DNA from: P52-10 sp041397365 | Lineage (GTDB): Bacteria > Pseudomonadota > Alphaproteobacteria > Rhizobiales > Xanthobacteraceae | DNA length: 64,000 bases | Assembly: GCA_041397365.1 (NCBI GenBank) | Contig: JAWKWT010000008.1 | Coordinates: 203,938-267,937, forward strand | Direction of reading: 5' to 3' | Shown: piece by piece, positions 16,911 through 25,592 of the stretch | How positions within the stretch are numbered: position 1 is the stretch's first letter | Layout of the letters: every line of letters begins with the position of its first letter | Program-made: the position numbers and the translations under genes | Notes under the pieces: model-generated | What the model saw: only the letters and a program-made list of their open reading frames with translations | Database searches by the model: none | What the model was told of the DNA's origin: nothing

Positions 16911-17777
16911 CTATTTCCTGATCCCGAGGAAATCGGCCGTGCGGCGCTGGGTGTCGGCGTTGCGCATGTACCGATTGACGAAATCGGCCGGCGGCACGCC
17001 CTTCACGTCCTTCGGCGCAACACCGTCCCGCAGCGCCTTCAGCGTCTCATGCACCGCCCGTGCCGCCGCCGCAAACGGCAGATGTCCTTGCGTTGCGATC
17101 TTCACCCGGTTGGCGGCGAGGAAGGCCGCATCGTCAAGCTCGCCTTCCGCGGTGCCGAGCATGATCGGCAGCGTCGTCGCAGCGGCGATCGCCGACAGTT
17201 CGGCCCGGTTCTTGATGCCGGTGAAGAACAGCGCATCCACGCCGGTCGTCTCATAAGCTTTCGCGCGGGCGATGGCATCGTCCGTATTGGTGACAGACGG
17301 AGCGCCGGTGCGCGCGAAAATCGCCAGCGCGCGATCGGTCCGCCCCTCAACCGCCGCCTTCATCTTGCCGACGCCTTCCTCCAGCGAGATCAGTTGCGTC
17401 TTCGCCTGCCCGAACGCCTGCGGCAGCAGCGTGTCCTCGATCGACAGTCCAGCCGCGCCGGCATTTTCCAATTCCTGCACGGTCCGCCGCACGCTGAGCG
17501 CGTTGCCAAAGCCATGATCGGCATCGACCATCAGCGGCAAGGTGCCGGCGCGCGTGATACGCCGCACCGTCTCGGCCAGCTCCGACAGCGAAATCAGGAT
17601 CAGATCGGGATCGCCCAGCACCGTCAGCGAGGCGGTCGAGCCGCCGAGCATGCCGAGTTCGAAGCCGAGGTCTTCCGCGATCCGCGCGGACACGGCGTCA
17701 TAGACCGAGCCCGGCCGAACGCAAATATCGCCGCGCAGGACCGATTGCATCACCGCGCGCTGTTTGCTCCAGGTCAT
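16911..17777 (-). CDS. Oxaloacetate decarboxylase-like protein (isocitrate lyase/PEP mutase superfamily)
   Basis: 288 aa. The superfamily metal and substrate loops are visible: GSVYDAVSARIAEDLGF near the N-terminus, VDADHGFGNALSV (Asp ligands for Mg2+), LSIEDTLLP and TGAPSV. Active-site loop residues resemble PA4872-type oxaloacetate decarboxylases rather than isocitrate lyase, which needs a KKCGH loop not seen here. The ATG at 17777 starts MTWSKQRAVMQSVL and is preferred over an upstream extension that overlaps the pccA stop. It starts 10 bases after pccA and is probably co-transcribed. Confidence 0.85.
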   Translation of the reverse strand: MTWSKQRAVMQSVLRGDICVRPGSVYDAVSARIAEDLGFELGMLGGSTASLTVLGDPDLILISLSELAETVRRITRAGTLPLMVDADHGFGNALSVRRTVQELENAGAAGLSIEDTLLPQAFGQAKTQLISLEEGVGKMKAAVEGRTDRALAIFARTGAPSVTNTDDAIARAKAYETTGVDALFFTGIKNRAELSAIAAATTLPIMLGTAEGELDDAAFLAANRVKIATQGHLPFAAAARAVHETLKALRDGVAPKDVKGVPPADFVNRYMRNADTQRRTADFLGIRK

Positions 17778-17787
17778 GCGCTGCGTC

Positions 17788-19803
17788 TCACGCGAATTCG
17801 AGGATGGTGGCATCGACGGCGAGCGTCGCGCCGGGCTTGGCGTGGATCGCCTTGATGACGCCGTCGCGTTCGGCCCGCAGCACGTTCTGCATCTTCATCG
17901 CCTCGACCACCGCCAGCGTTTCGCCGGCCTTGACGTCCTGCCCCTCGGCGACGTCGATGGAGATCACGAGCCCCGGCATCGGGCACAAAAGCTTCTTGCC
18001 GCTGTCGGTCTTGATTTCGAGTGGCATCAGCCGCGCCGCCCGCGCCTCGAATTCGGTATAGACGTAAGCCGCGACCTCGACACCCTGATGCGCCAGCTTG
18101 AAACCGTTCGGAATGGCGCGCACCTGCACCGCCAGCGGATGCCCGCCGGCGACGCCCTGCCACACCGCATCGCCCGGCTTCCACGGCGACATCAGCACAT
18201 GCGGCTGGCCCGCTTCGCCATTGGCCTCGACGAAGCGGACGGCGATGCCCTCGCCCTCGCGCGCGACATCGAGCAGCACCTCCTGACGGTCCAGCCACAC
18301 CGCGCGGCGCGTCTCACGCATCACGGCGCGGCCGTTCATTTGCCCGGAGATGCGACGCTTGCGCTCGCCGATCACATGATCGATGGAAGCGGCCACGGCA
18401 GCGATCCGCCGCGCGATCTCGCCCTCCGGCGCGCGGGGCGCAAACCCGTCCGGAAATTCCTCGGCGATAAAGCCGGTCGATAGCCGCCCTTCCTTCCAGC
18501 GCGGATGCTGCATCACCGCCGACAGAAACGGCACGTTGTGGCGGATGCCGTCGATGTAGAACGCATCGAGCGCGCGCGACTGCGCTTCGATCGCGGCGAC
18601 GCGCGACGGCGCGTGCGTCACCAGCTTGGCGATCATCGGATCGTAGAAAATGGAAATCTCGCCGCCTTCCTGAACGCCGGTGTCGTTGCGCACCGTGACC
18701 CGCTCGGAGGTGCCCTCCAGCGGTGGGCGATACTTCACCAGCCGGCCGATCGAGGGCAGAAAATTGCGGTACGGGTCCTCGGCATAGACGCGCGACTCCA
18801 CCGCCCAGCCGGTCAGCGTCACGTCCTTCTGCGCGATGGAGAGTTTCTCGCCGGCGGCGACGCGGATCATCTGCTCCACCAGATCGACGCCGGTGACGAG
18901 TTCGGTCACCGGATGCTCGACCTGAAGGCGGGTGTTCATCTCCAGGAAATAGAAGCTCTTGTCCTGGCCCGCGACGAATTCGACGGTGCCGGCGGAATCG
19001 TAGTTCACGGCCTTGGCCAGCGCGACGGCCTGCTCGCCCATCTTGCGCCGCGTCGCCTCGTCCAGCAGCGGCGACGGCGCCTCCTCGATCACCTTCTGGT
19101 TGCGGCGCTGGATCGAGCATTCGCGCTCGCCGAGATAGATGACGTTGCCGTGCTTGTCGCCGAGCACCTGAATTTCGATGTGGCGCGGATCGACGATGAA
19201 TTTCTCGATGAACACGCGGTCGTCGCCGAACGACGATTTCGCCTCCGCCCGCGCCAGCTTGAAACCTTCGGCGACTTCGGCGGCGCTGTGCGCGATGCGC
19301 ATGCCCTTGCCGCCGCCACCCGCCGACGCCTTGATCATCACCGGATAGCCGATGCCGTCGGCGATCTCGACGGCGCGGGCGTCGTCCTCGATCACGCCGA
19401 GATGGCCGGGCACGGTCGAGACGCCCGCCTTGGCCGCGGCCTTCTTCGATTCGATCTTGTCGCCCATCGCCGCGATCGCGCCGGCGTTCGGCCCGATGAA
19501 GACGAGGCCGGCCGCGCTCAGCGCCTTCGGGAACGCCTCGCGCTCGGACAGGAAGCCGTAGCCCGGATGCACGGCCTCGGCGCCCGTGCGCTTGCATGCC
19601 TCGACGATCCTGTCGATCAGCAGATAGGATTCGGCGGCCGGCGGCGGGCCGATGAACACCGCCTCGTCGGCCATCTCCACATGCAGCGCGTCCTTGTCGG
19701 CCTCCGAATAGACCGCGACGGTCTCGATACCCATTCGCCGCGCCGTCTTGATGACACGGCAGGCGATTTCACCGCGATTTGCAATCAGTATGCGCTTGAA
19801 CAT
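17788..19803 (-). CDS. pccA: Propionyl-CoA carboxylase alpha subunit (biotin carboxylase + BCCP)
   Basis: 671 aa. Domains in order: biotin carboxylase (MFKRILIANRGEIACRV, HPGYGFLSE, ATP-grasp loop KASAGGGGKGM, FIEKFIVDPRHIE, FLEMNTRLQVEHPVTE), a BT linker domain, and a C-terminal biotinyl domain with the biotinylated Lys in VEAMKMQNVL. Length and BT domain fit propionyl-CoA carboxylase alpha; methylcrotonyl- or acetyl-CoA carboxylation cannot be excluded by eye. The matching beta subunit is 25 kb away at 44.1 kb. The start at 19803 is the family-typical Met. Confidence 0.92.
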   Translation of the reverse strand: MFKRILIANRGEIACRVIKTARRMGIETVAVYSEADKDALHVEMADEAVFIGPPPAAESYLLIDRIVEACKRTGAEAVHPGYGFLSEREAFPKALSAAGLVFIGPNAGAIAAMGDKIESKKAAAKAGVSTVPGHLGVIEDDARAVEIADGIGYPVMIKASAGGGGKGMRIAHSAAEVAEGFKLARAEAKSSFGDDRVFIEKFIVDPRHIEIQVLGDKHGNVIYLGERECSIQRRNQKVIEEAPSPLLDEATRRKMGEQAVALAKAVNYDSAGTVEFVAGQDKSFYFLEMNTRLQVEHPVTELVTGVDLVEQMIRVAAGEKLSIAQKDVTLTGWAVESRVYAEDPYRNFLPSIGRLVKYRPPLEGTSERVTVRNDTGVQEGGEISIFYDPMIAKLVTHAPSRVAAIEAQSRALDAFYIDGIRHNVPFLSAVMQHPRWKEGRLSTGFIAEEFPDGFAPRAPEGEIARRIAAVAASIDHVIGERKRRISGQMNGRAVMRETRRAVWLDRQEVLLDVAREGEGIAVRFVEANGEAGQPHVLMSPWKPGDAVWQGVAGGHPLAVQVRAIPNGFKLAHQGVEVAAYVYTEFEARAARLMPLEIKTDSGKKLLCPMPGLVISIDVAEGQDVKAGETLAVVEAMKMQNVLRAERDGVIKAIHAKPGATLAVDATILEFA

Positions 19804-19927
19804 GCAGGCCCGGTTCGCTGGAGACAAGGTCTCCAGACTTCGCGGGTTGCCCGAAAAAAGTCAATCATCGGCGGGCAGGCGGGACCGGCCACGGCCGCTT
19901 TTGCCGCGGTGCAAAACCGCAAAATTC

Positions 19928-20521
19928 TTACAAAGCCAGATCGATGGCCTGAGGCAGCGACTGCGCCAGCGGCGCAGCCGCGCCGAACAGCACCGCGACG
20001 ATGCCCATCAACGTCCGGCTTGTGCGGCGCTTGCCGCGCATCTGCGCCGCGATCCACTCCAGAACCTCGACATTGACGTCGCTGGAACGGGCCGGCGCCC
20101 AGCTCTCGATGGCGGTGGCCTGCGCCAGCGCGACATCGCGGGCCGGCACCGGCAGGCCGGAGGCCGACGCCGCGTGATGCAGGATCGCCTTGGCGAACAG
20201 ATCGTCGAACCGGCCGTCATCGCTGCGCTCGGCGGCCGCCTCGTCGATCTGGAACAGCGCCTGCGCTTCCTCGCGGCTGATCGCGGTTTCGTTCAGCGTC
20301 CGGGCGGACAGAATACGCGCGCACCATTCGGCGTCATAGGCGTCGAGCGAGCGGGAGAAGTGGACCCGCCCCTGCGTCGTCGGCCCCTCGCCGGTGATGA
20401 CGCCGTCGCGAACGATCGCCAGCGCCTGCGCGGCCTGCGCGCCGGTTGCGATCGGAGACGATTCGATGGAGGCGATCAGCTCGGCCAGAATGCCGGTCGG
20501 ACGAACAGTTGCGGTCAACAT
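19928..20521 (-). CDS. Hypothetical protein with C-terminal hydrophobic segment
   Basis: 197 aa from the ATG at 20521 (MLTATVRPTGILAELIAS). Mostly helical and acidic, with one hydrophobic stretch near the C-terminus (TLMGIVAVLFGAAAPLAQSL, about residues 169-189) that could be a tail anchor. No family motif is recognised. It lies downstream of nothing on its strand and is 124 bases before the start of pccA, so it could be transcribed ahead of pccA. Confidence 0.65.
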   Translation of the reverse strand: MLTATVRPTGILAELIASIESSPIATGAQAAQALAIVRDGVITGEGPTTQGRVHFSRSLDAYDAEWCARILSARTLNETAISREEAQALFQIDEAAAERSDDGRFDDLFAKAILHHAASASGLPVPARDVALAQATAIESWAPARSSDVNVEVLEWIAAQMRGKRRTSRTLMGIVAVLFGAAAPLAQSLPQAIDLAL

Positions 20522-20881
20522 GTCAAACACTCTCGTCTTTTTTCCAGTATGCCGGGTCAGGCTGAACAAACGGTGAAACGCCGCCCGGATGTGCAGCGGT
20601 TCTAGCGATCTTGTTTTCGATTGGTCGTGACCCGCATCACATTCGTTCAGAGGCATCGCAGCATGAGCGGGCCTCCGTTTGACCGGGAGCCGGCAAATTC
20701 GCGGCAAATTGCTAACGCGGCATTAACAATTCGCATTCTGCGAATGTGCGCTGGAGAAGAATCTTTTGCCTGCCGCAAAAGCCGTCATTGAAACAAACTT
20801 CTGAACTTCGTCCGGCGCATTTCCTTCCATTCATAAGCCGCTATATCGACAGGGTATTTTCCATTTCCAAGGACCAGCGAA
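20522..20881. other. 360-base divergent intergenic region
   Basis: Between the divergent hypothetical gene and the peroxiredoxin gene. Relatively AT-rich toward the peroxiredoxin side. The only clear element is the TTCGCA-type dyad at 20729-20745; I see no gene, tRNA or known repeat in it. Confidence 0.6.
20729..20745. promoter_or_regulatory. Dyad upstream of the peroxiredoxin gene
   Basis: ATTCGCA-TTC-TGCGAAT: perfect 7-base arms and a 3-base spacer, about 137 bases before the peroxiredoxin start. The form fits a dimeric repressor or activator site, but I cannot name the regulator; it may also be chance. Confidence 0.35.
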
Positions 20882-21541
20882 ATGACCCTTCAGCTCAATG
20901 CGACCGCTCCCGATTTCGAAGCCGAGACGACGGAGGGCCGAATCAGGTTTCATGACTGGATCGGCGACAAATGGGCGCTTTTGTTTTCGCACCCGAAGGA
21001 TTTCACCCCGGTCTGCACCACCGAGCTTGGGACGCTGGCGCGGCTGAAGCCGGAATTCGACCGGCGCAACGTCAAGCTGATCGGCCTCAGCGTCGATCCG
21101 GTCGAACGGCATGCGCACTGGTCCGACGACATCAAGGAGACGCAAGGGGTCGCCCCGAACTATCCGATGATCGGCGACACCGACTACAACGTCTCGAAAC
21201 TGTACAACATGCTGCCGGCCTCGACGGAGGGCGACGTCGGCGCACGCACCGCCGCCGACAACGCCACCGTGCGCACGGTGTTCGTGATCGGTCCCGACAA
21301 GAAGGTGAAACTCGCCCTCGCCTATCCGATGACGACGGGCAGAAATTTCAGCGAGATCCTGCGCGTGATCGACTCGCTGCAACTGACGGCCAAGCATCGC
21401 GTGGCGACACCTGCGGACTGGAAACAGGGCGACGAGGTCATCATCGCCGGCTCCGTCAGCGACGACGAGGCCAAGACGATCTATCCGCAGGGGTGGAAGT
21501 CGCCGAAGCCGTATATCCGAATCGTGCCGCAGCCCATCTGA
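20882..21541 (+). CDS. 1-Cys peroxiredoxin (Prx6 type)
   Basis: 219 aa, typical of Prx6. The peroxidatic Cys is in FTPVCTTELG (about residue 46), with the conserved Thr three residues before it (T-P-V-C) and the Arg in GARTAADNATVRTVFVI. No resolving Cys is seen in the C-terminal part, which holds the Prx6 C-domain (DWKQGDEVIIAGSVSD, YPQGWKSPKPYIR). Reduces peroxides with an external thiol or ascorbate donor. Followed after 70 bases by photolyase on the same strand; a shared oxidative or light-stress role is an inference. Confidence 0.94.
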   Translation: MTLQLNATAPDFEAETTEGRIRFHDWIGDKWALLFSHPKDFTPVCTTELGTLARLKPEFDRRNVKLIGLSVDPVERHAHWSDDIKETQGVAPNYPMIGDTDYNVSKLYNMLPASTEGDVGARTAADNATVRTVFVIGPDKKVKLALAYPMTTGRNFSEILRVIDSLQLTAKHRVATPADWKQGDEVIIAGSVSDDEAKTIYPQGWKSPKPYIRIVPQPI

Positions 21542-21611
21542 GTTTGCCTCTCGCTGGGCGGTAGACAGAACGGTGGGGGTCTCCATACTGCGGCGGTCGT
21601 CGGAGCGTCGC

Positions 21612-23048
21612 ATGCCCCCTGCCCCTGTTATCGTCTGGTTTCGCGAAGACCTTCGGCTGTCCGACCATCCGGCGCTCACCGCCGCCACCTCATCCGGCAT
21701 GCCGCTCGTGGCGCTCTACGTACTCGACGACAATGTCGGGCCTCGCCCGCTCGGCAGCGCATCGCGCTGGTGGCTCTCGCAATCTTTGCGCAACCTCGAC
21801 GGCGACCTGCGCAAGGCAGGCGGAAGCCTGACGCTTCGGCGCGGCGACAGCCAGAACGTCATCGTCGATCTGACGAAATCCATCGGCGCCTCGCACGTCT
21901 ACTGGAACAGGATCGATACCAAGGAAGGCCGCGCGCTTGGCCAGCGGCTCACCAAGGCTCTTGCCGCCATCGGCGTCGCGGCAAGCGAGACGCATGGCGA
22001 CCTGCTCGCTGCGCCCGCGCAAATCCGCGGATCGAGCGGCAGCGGCCTGCGCGTGTTTACGCCATTCTGGAGACGGGTTCAGAACCTCGGCGATCCGCAA
22101 AAACCCCTGCCCGCGCCGAAACGGCTGACAAAAGGGCCGAGCATCATCTCCGACTCGCTCGATGACTGGTGTCTGGAACCGACCCGGCCGAACTGGGCTG
22201 AAGGCTTCCGGCAGATGTGGCGACCGGGAGAAGCCGGCGCTTATTCCCGCCTGAAGGAGTTCCTCGACGACCGCGCCGCCGGCTACGCAACGGCGCGCGA
22301 CCGGCCGGATCGCCTGGCGACATCGCATCTTTCGCCGCATCTGCGGTTTGGCGAACTCAGCCCGCGGCAGGTTTGGTATGCTGCCCGTTTCGCCGCCGCA
22401 AAAACTCCGTCACTTGCGAGCGACATCGAGAAATTCCTCAGCGAACTCGGCTGGCGCGAATTCTGCCGGCATTTGCTGTCCGATTATCCGGACATCCATC
22501 GGAGGAACCTGCAATCGTCCTTCGATGCATTTCCCTGGAAGAAGGATGCGAAGGCTCTGCGCGCGTGGCAAAGAGGACAAACCGGCTACCCGATCGTCGA
22601 TGCGGGCATGCGCGAACTCTGGCGCACCGGCATCATGCACAATCGCGTGCGGATGATCGTGGCATCGTTTCTGGTGAAGCACCTGCTGATCGACTGGCGG
22701 GCCGGCGAGGAATGGTTCTGGGACACGCTGGTCGATGCTGATCCGGGCAGCAATCCCGCCAACTGGCAGTGGGTCGCGGGATCGGGAGCGGACGCCGCGC
22801 CCTATTTCCGGATTTTCAACCCGATCCTTCAGGGCGAGAAGTTCGATCCGAACGGCGATTATGTGCGGCAATGGGTGCTCGAGCTTGAACGTCTGCCGAA
22901 CAATCTCATCCACAAGCCCTGGACCGCCTCGCCGCTCGAACTTTCGGCAGCCGGGGTCGTGCTCGGTACGAATTATCCGGAGCCGATCGTCGATCACAAA
23001 AAGGCGCGCGAGCGCGCGCTGGCGTCCTATGCGCGGACGAGAGCCTAG
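21612..23048 (+). CDS. phrB: Deoxyribodipyrimidine photolyase
   Basis: 478 aa. N-terminal antenna domain (VIVWFREDLRLSDHPAL) and C-terminal FAD domain with RDRPDRLATSHLSPHLRFGELSPR, GWREFCRHLL, QTGYPIVDAGMREL, MHNRVRMIVASFL and GSNPANWQWVAG, the class I CPD photolyase/cryptochrome signatures. The ATG at 21612 (MPPAPVIVWF) is chosen. It uses blue light to split cyclobutane pyrimidine dimers. Its stop overlaps the stop of the convergent EamA gene. Confidence 0.95.
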   Translation: MPPAPVIVWFREDLRLSDHPALTAATSSGMPLVALYVLDDNVGPRPLGSASRWWLSQSLRNLDGDLRKAGGSLTLRRGDSQNVIVDLTKSIGASHVYWNRIDTKEGRALGQRLTKALAAIGVAASETHGDLLAAPAQIRGSSGSGLRVFTPFWRRVQNLGDPQKPLPAPKRLTKGPSIISDSLDDWCLEPTRPNWAEGFRQMWRPGEAGAYSRLKEFLDDRAAGYATARDRPDRLATSHLSPHLRFGELSPRQVWYAARFAAAKTPSLASDIEKFLSELGWREFCRHLLSDYPDIHRRNLQSSFDAFPWKKDAKALRAWQRGQTGYPIVDAGMRELWRTGIMHNRVRMIVASFLVKHLLIDWRAGEEWFWDTLVDADPGSNPANWQWVAGSGADAAPYFRIFNPILQGEKFDPNGDYVRQWVLELERLPNNLIHKPWTASPLELSAAGVVLGTNYPEPIVDHKKARERALASYARTRA

Positions 23049-23926
23049 GCCGCCCTTGGCCGCCGGTTGACGAGCAGCACGCCCGCCGCGCAGACGGCCA
23101 TGCCGGCGATCGATAGCGGGTCGAGCCGCTCGTCGAACAGCGCGTAGGCCATCAGCGCCGTGACGCCCGGCACCAGATAGAACAGGCTCGCCACCTGCGT
23201 CGCGGCCGAACGGCGGATCAGCCAGTACAACAGGCCGATCGATCCGACCGACAGCACGATGGCGAGCCACGCGGTCGCCAGCACGAAGGTCGGGGTCCAG
23301 TGGACCACCCTGCTCTCGAACATGAGGGCACCGATCCCGAAGAAGATCGCGACTGCGATGAACTGGATCAGATTGCCCGCGCGCCAGTCGATGTGGCTGC
23401 AAAACCGCTTCTGGTAGAGCGTGCCGACGGTGATGCTGACCAGCGACACGCCGGAGGCGGCCCAGCCGATCAGGGACTGGCCCTCGAAATTCCGGTTGTG
23501 CAGCACCAGCAGAACGCCGCCGAGGCCAAGCAGCAGGCCGAGCCACTGAAGCGGCGTCACCTTCTCGCCGAGAAAGCGGTTGGCCAGCGTCGATGTGAGC
23601 ACGGGTTGCAGGCCGGGGATCAGCGCCGACAGTCCGGCCGGAACGGAATGCGCGATCGCGACCGCCGTACCGCCCAGATAAAATCCATGCACCAAGATCG
23701 AGGCGACGATGCTGTGCATCACGCCTGCGCGGTCCGGCCATGCCGGCCGGACCAGCCACGCAAAGCCGCCGAGCAGGACGACGACCAGCGTCATCCGCAG
23801 CGTCTGCATGGTCAGCGGCTCCGCGCCGGTGAGCGCGTATTTGGTGCCGATGAAGCCGGTGCTCCACAGCAGAACGAACAATGCCGGCGCGGCGCGCGCG
23901 GCGAAACTGTCTGATTGACCCGGCAT
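23045..23926 (-). CDS. DMT/EamA family transporter
   Basis: 293 aa with ten hydrophobic helices in two EamA halves (for example ALFVLLWSTGFIGTKYALTG at the start and VTALMAYALFDERLDPLSIAGM in the second half, where the GE/DE-rich signature sits). Members export amino acids, metabolites or drugs; the substrate is not deducible. Convergent with phrB with a 4-base overlap of the two ends. Confidence 0.9.
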   Translation of the reverse strand: MPGQSDSFAARAAPALFVLLWSTGFIGTKYALTGAEPLTMQTLRMTLVVVLLGGFAWLVRPAWPDRAGVMHSIVASILVHGFYLGGTAVAIAHSVPAGLSALIPGLQPVLTSTLANRFLGEKVTPLQWLGLLLGLGGVLLVLHNRNFEGQSLIGWAASGVSLVSITVGTLYQKRFCSHIDWRAGNLIQFIAVAIFFGIGALMFESRVVHWTPTFVLATAWLAIVLSVGSIGLLYWLIRRSAATQVASLFYLVPGVTALMAYALFDERLDPLSIAGMAVCAAGVLLVNRRPRAA

Positions 23927-24000
23927 TTGCGGCCGTGCTTGCCCGAACCTATGATGTGAGGCAATCGGTAATTGGTCGGCCCCGCGAGGCCGATGGTTAA

Positions 24001-24047
24001 AGCATGATCCCGAAAAGTGGGAACCGGTTTTCGGACAAGATCATGCT
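24001..24047. repeat. Palindromic repeat family 1, copy C
   Basis: AGCATGATC...GATCATGCT in the opposite orientation to the other copies, with inner stem CCGAAAA/TTTTCGG. It ends 19 bases before the start of the formaldehyde dehydrogenase gene, so it would lie in the mRNA leader. Confidence 0.85.
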
Positions 24048-24066
24048 CAAATTTGGAGAAGTTGGA

Positions 24067-25194
24067 ATGGATGTCCGCGCCGCCGTCGCCTTTCAGGCGG
24101 GAAAGCCGCTCGAAATCGCCACCGTCAAGCTGGAGGGGCCGAAGGAAGGCGAGGTGCTGGTCGAGATCAAGGCCACCGGCGTCTGCCATACGGATGAATT
24201 CACCCTCTCCGGCGCGGACCCGGAAGGCATTTTTCCCGCCATTCTCGGGCATGAGGGCGCGGGCGTCGTCGTCGATGTCGGGCCGGGCGTAACCAGCGTG
24301 CGCAAAGGCGACCACGTCATCCCGCTCTACACGCCGGAATGCCGCGAGTGCCCGTCCTGCCGCTCGCGCAAGACCAATCTCTGCACCAAGATCCGCGCGA
24401 CGCAGGGACAGGGCCTGATGCCGGACGGCACCTCGCGTTTCTCCTGCGACGGCGTGCCGATCCATCACTATATGGGCACCTCGACCTTCGCGAATTACAC
24501 GGTGCTGCCGGAAATAGCGGTGGCGAAAATCCGCGAGGACGCGCCGTTCGAGAAGGTCTGCTACATCGGCTGCGGCGTGACGACCGGCATCGGCGCGGTG
24601 CTGAACACCGCCAAGGTCGAGGTCGGCGCGAAGGCGATCGTGTTCGGCCTCGGCGGCATCGGGCTGAACGTGATCCAGGGCCTGCGGCTCGCGGGCGCGG
24701 ACATGATTATCGGCGTCGACCTCAACAACGACCGCAAGGCGTGGGGCGAACGCTTCGGCATGACGCACTTCGTCAACCCGACGGAGGCCGGCAAGGACCT
24801 CGTCGCGCATCTCGTCAACATGACGAAGTCCGGCGACGACCAGATCGGCGGCGCGGACTACACCTTCGACTGCACCGGCAACGTCACGGTGATGCGGCAA
24901 GCGCTCGAAGCCTGCCATCGCGGCTGGGGCCAATCGATCGTCATCGGCGTCGCGCCCGCCGGCGCGGAGATCGCCACCCGCCCGTTCCAGCTCGTGACGG
25001 GCCGCGTCTGGAAAGGCTCTGCCTTCGGCGGCGCGCGCGGCCGCACGGACGTGCCGAAGATCGTCGACTGGTACATGAACGGCAAAATCCAGATCGACCC
25101 GATGATTACGCATGTGATGCCGCTCGCCGACATCAACAAGGCGTTCGAGCTGATGCATCAGGGCAAATCGATCCGCAGCGTCGTCACGTTCTGA
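24067..25194 (+). CDS. frmA: S-(hydroxymethyl)glutathione dehydrogenase / class III alcohol dehydrogenase
   Basis: 375 aa. Oxidises S-hydroxymethylglutathione, the adduct of formaldehyde, with NAD+. Catalytic zinc ligands are in GVCHTDEF and GHEGAG, the structural zinc Cys cluster is CRECPSCRSRKTNLC, followed by the class III signature IRATQGQGLMPDGTSRF, and the NAD site is FGLGGIGLNVIQG. The ATG at 24067 has a GGAGAAG ribosome site; an upstream extension is repeat sequence. No frmB/fghA or gfa gene is adjacent, so the rest of the pathway is elsewhere. Confidence 0.96.
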   Translation: MDVRAAVAFQAGKPLEIATVKLEGPKEGEVLVEIKATGVCHTDEFTLSGADPEGIFPAILGHEGAGVVVDVGPGVTSVRKGDHVIPLYTPECRECPSCRSRKTNLCTKIRATQGQGLMPDGTSRFSCDGVPIHHYMGTSTFANYTVLPEIAVAKIREDAPFEKVCYIGCGVTTGIGAVLNTAKVEVGAKAIVFGLGGIGLNVIQGLRLAGADMIIGVDLNNDRKAWGERFGMTHFVNPTEAGKDLVAHLVNMTKSGDDQIGGADYTFDCTGNVTVMRQALEACHRGWGQSIVIGVAPAGAEIATRPFQLVTGRVWKGSAFGGARGRTDVPKIVDWYMNGKIQIDPMITHVMPLADINKAFELMHQGKSIRSVVTF

Positions 25195-25370
25195 GATCGC
25201 AATGGCGGGTTGCGTCACGTCGCGGCCGGGACCGGCCGAGCGCAACCCGCCTCGTCCGCTCGCCCGCATGCATCGCCTTGCGAACGAACGACGACGTCCG
25301 TTCAGAATGAGCCATCACAAGGCGTTCAGAATGGGCAGGCGAGAAAGGTGGTTTAGTGCAGTAGTATCAA

Positions 25371-25447
25371 TGGCGCGCTCGGAGAGATTCGAACTCCCGA
25401 CCCTCGGAATCGAAATCCGATGCTCTATCCAGCTGAGCTACGAGCGC
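25371..25447 (-). tRNA. tRNA-Arg(TCG)
   Basis: 77 bases with encoded CCA. Acceptor GCGCTCG/CGAGCGC, D-arm GCTCAGCTGGATAGAGC, anticodon stem TCGGA/TCCGA with loop TTTCGAT giving anticodon TCG, T-arm GGGAGTTCGAATCTCTCC. All stems pair. Confidence 0.96.
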
Positions 25448-25592
25448 GTTGCGGCCGCACCATACCGGCTCGCGGGAATAACGCCAGAGGGATCAAACAG
25501 ATGACGCGGCTTTTTTGATTTCTGCTCCGGCCGCATGACGCCGATCATGACCACTTCCGTGGCCCGGACTTTCGCACAGTTGGATATTCCAC

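Noticed and set aside
18505..20076. 523-residue frame opposite pccA
   Set aside because: Antisense shadow of the biotin carboxylase gene; His/Arg/Asp-rich nonsense with no signal or domain.
24004..24066. N-terminal extension MIPKSGNRFSDKIML of formaldehyde dehydrogenase
   Set aside because: This is translation of the palindromic repeat (the same peptide words appear beside other copies); the ribosome site supports the ATG at 24067.
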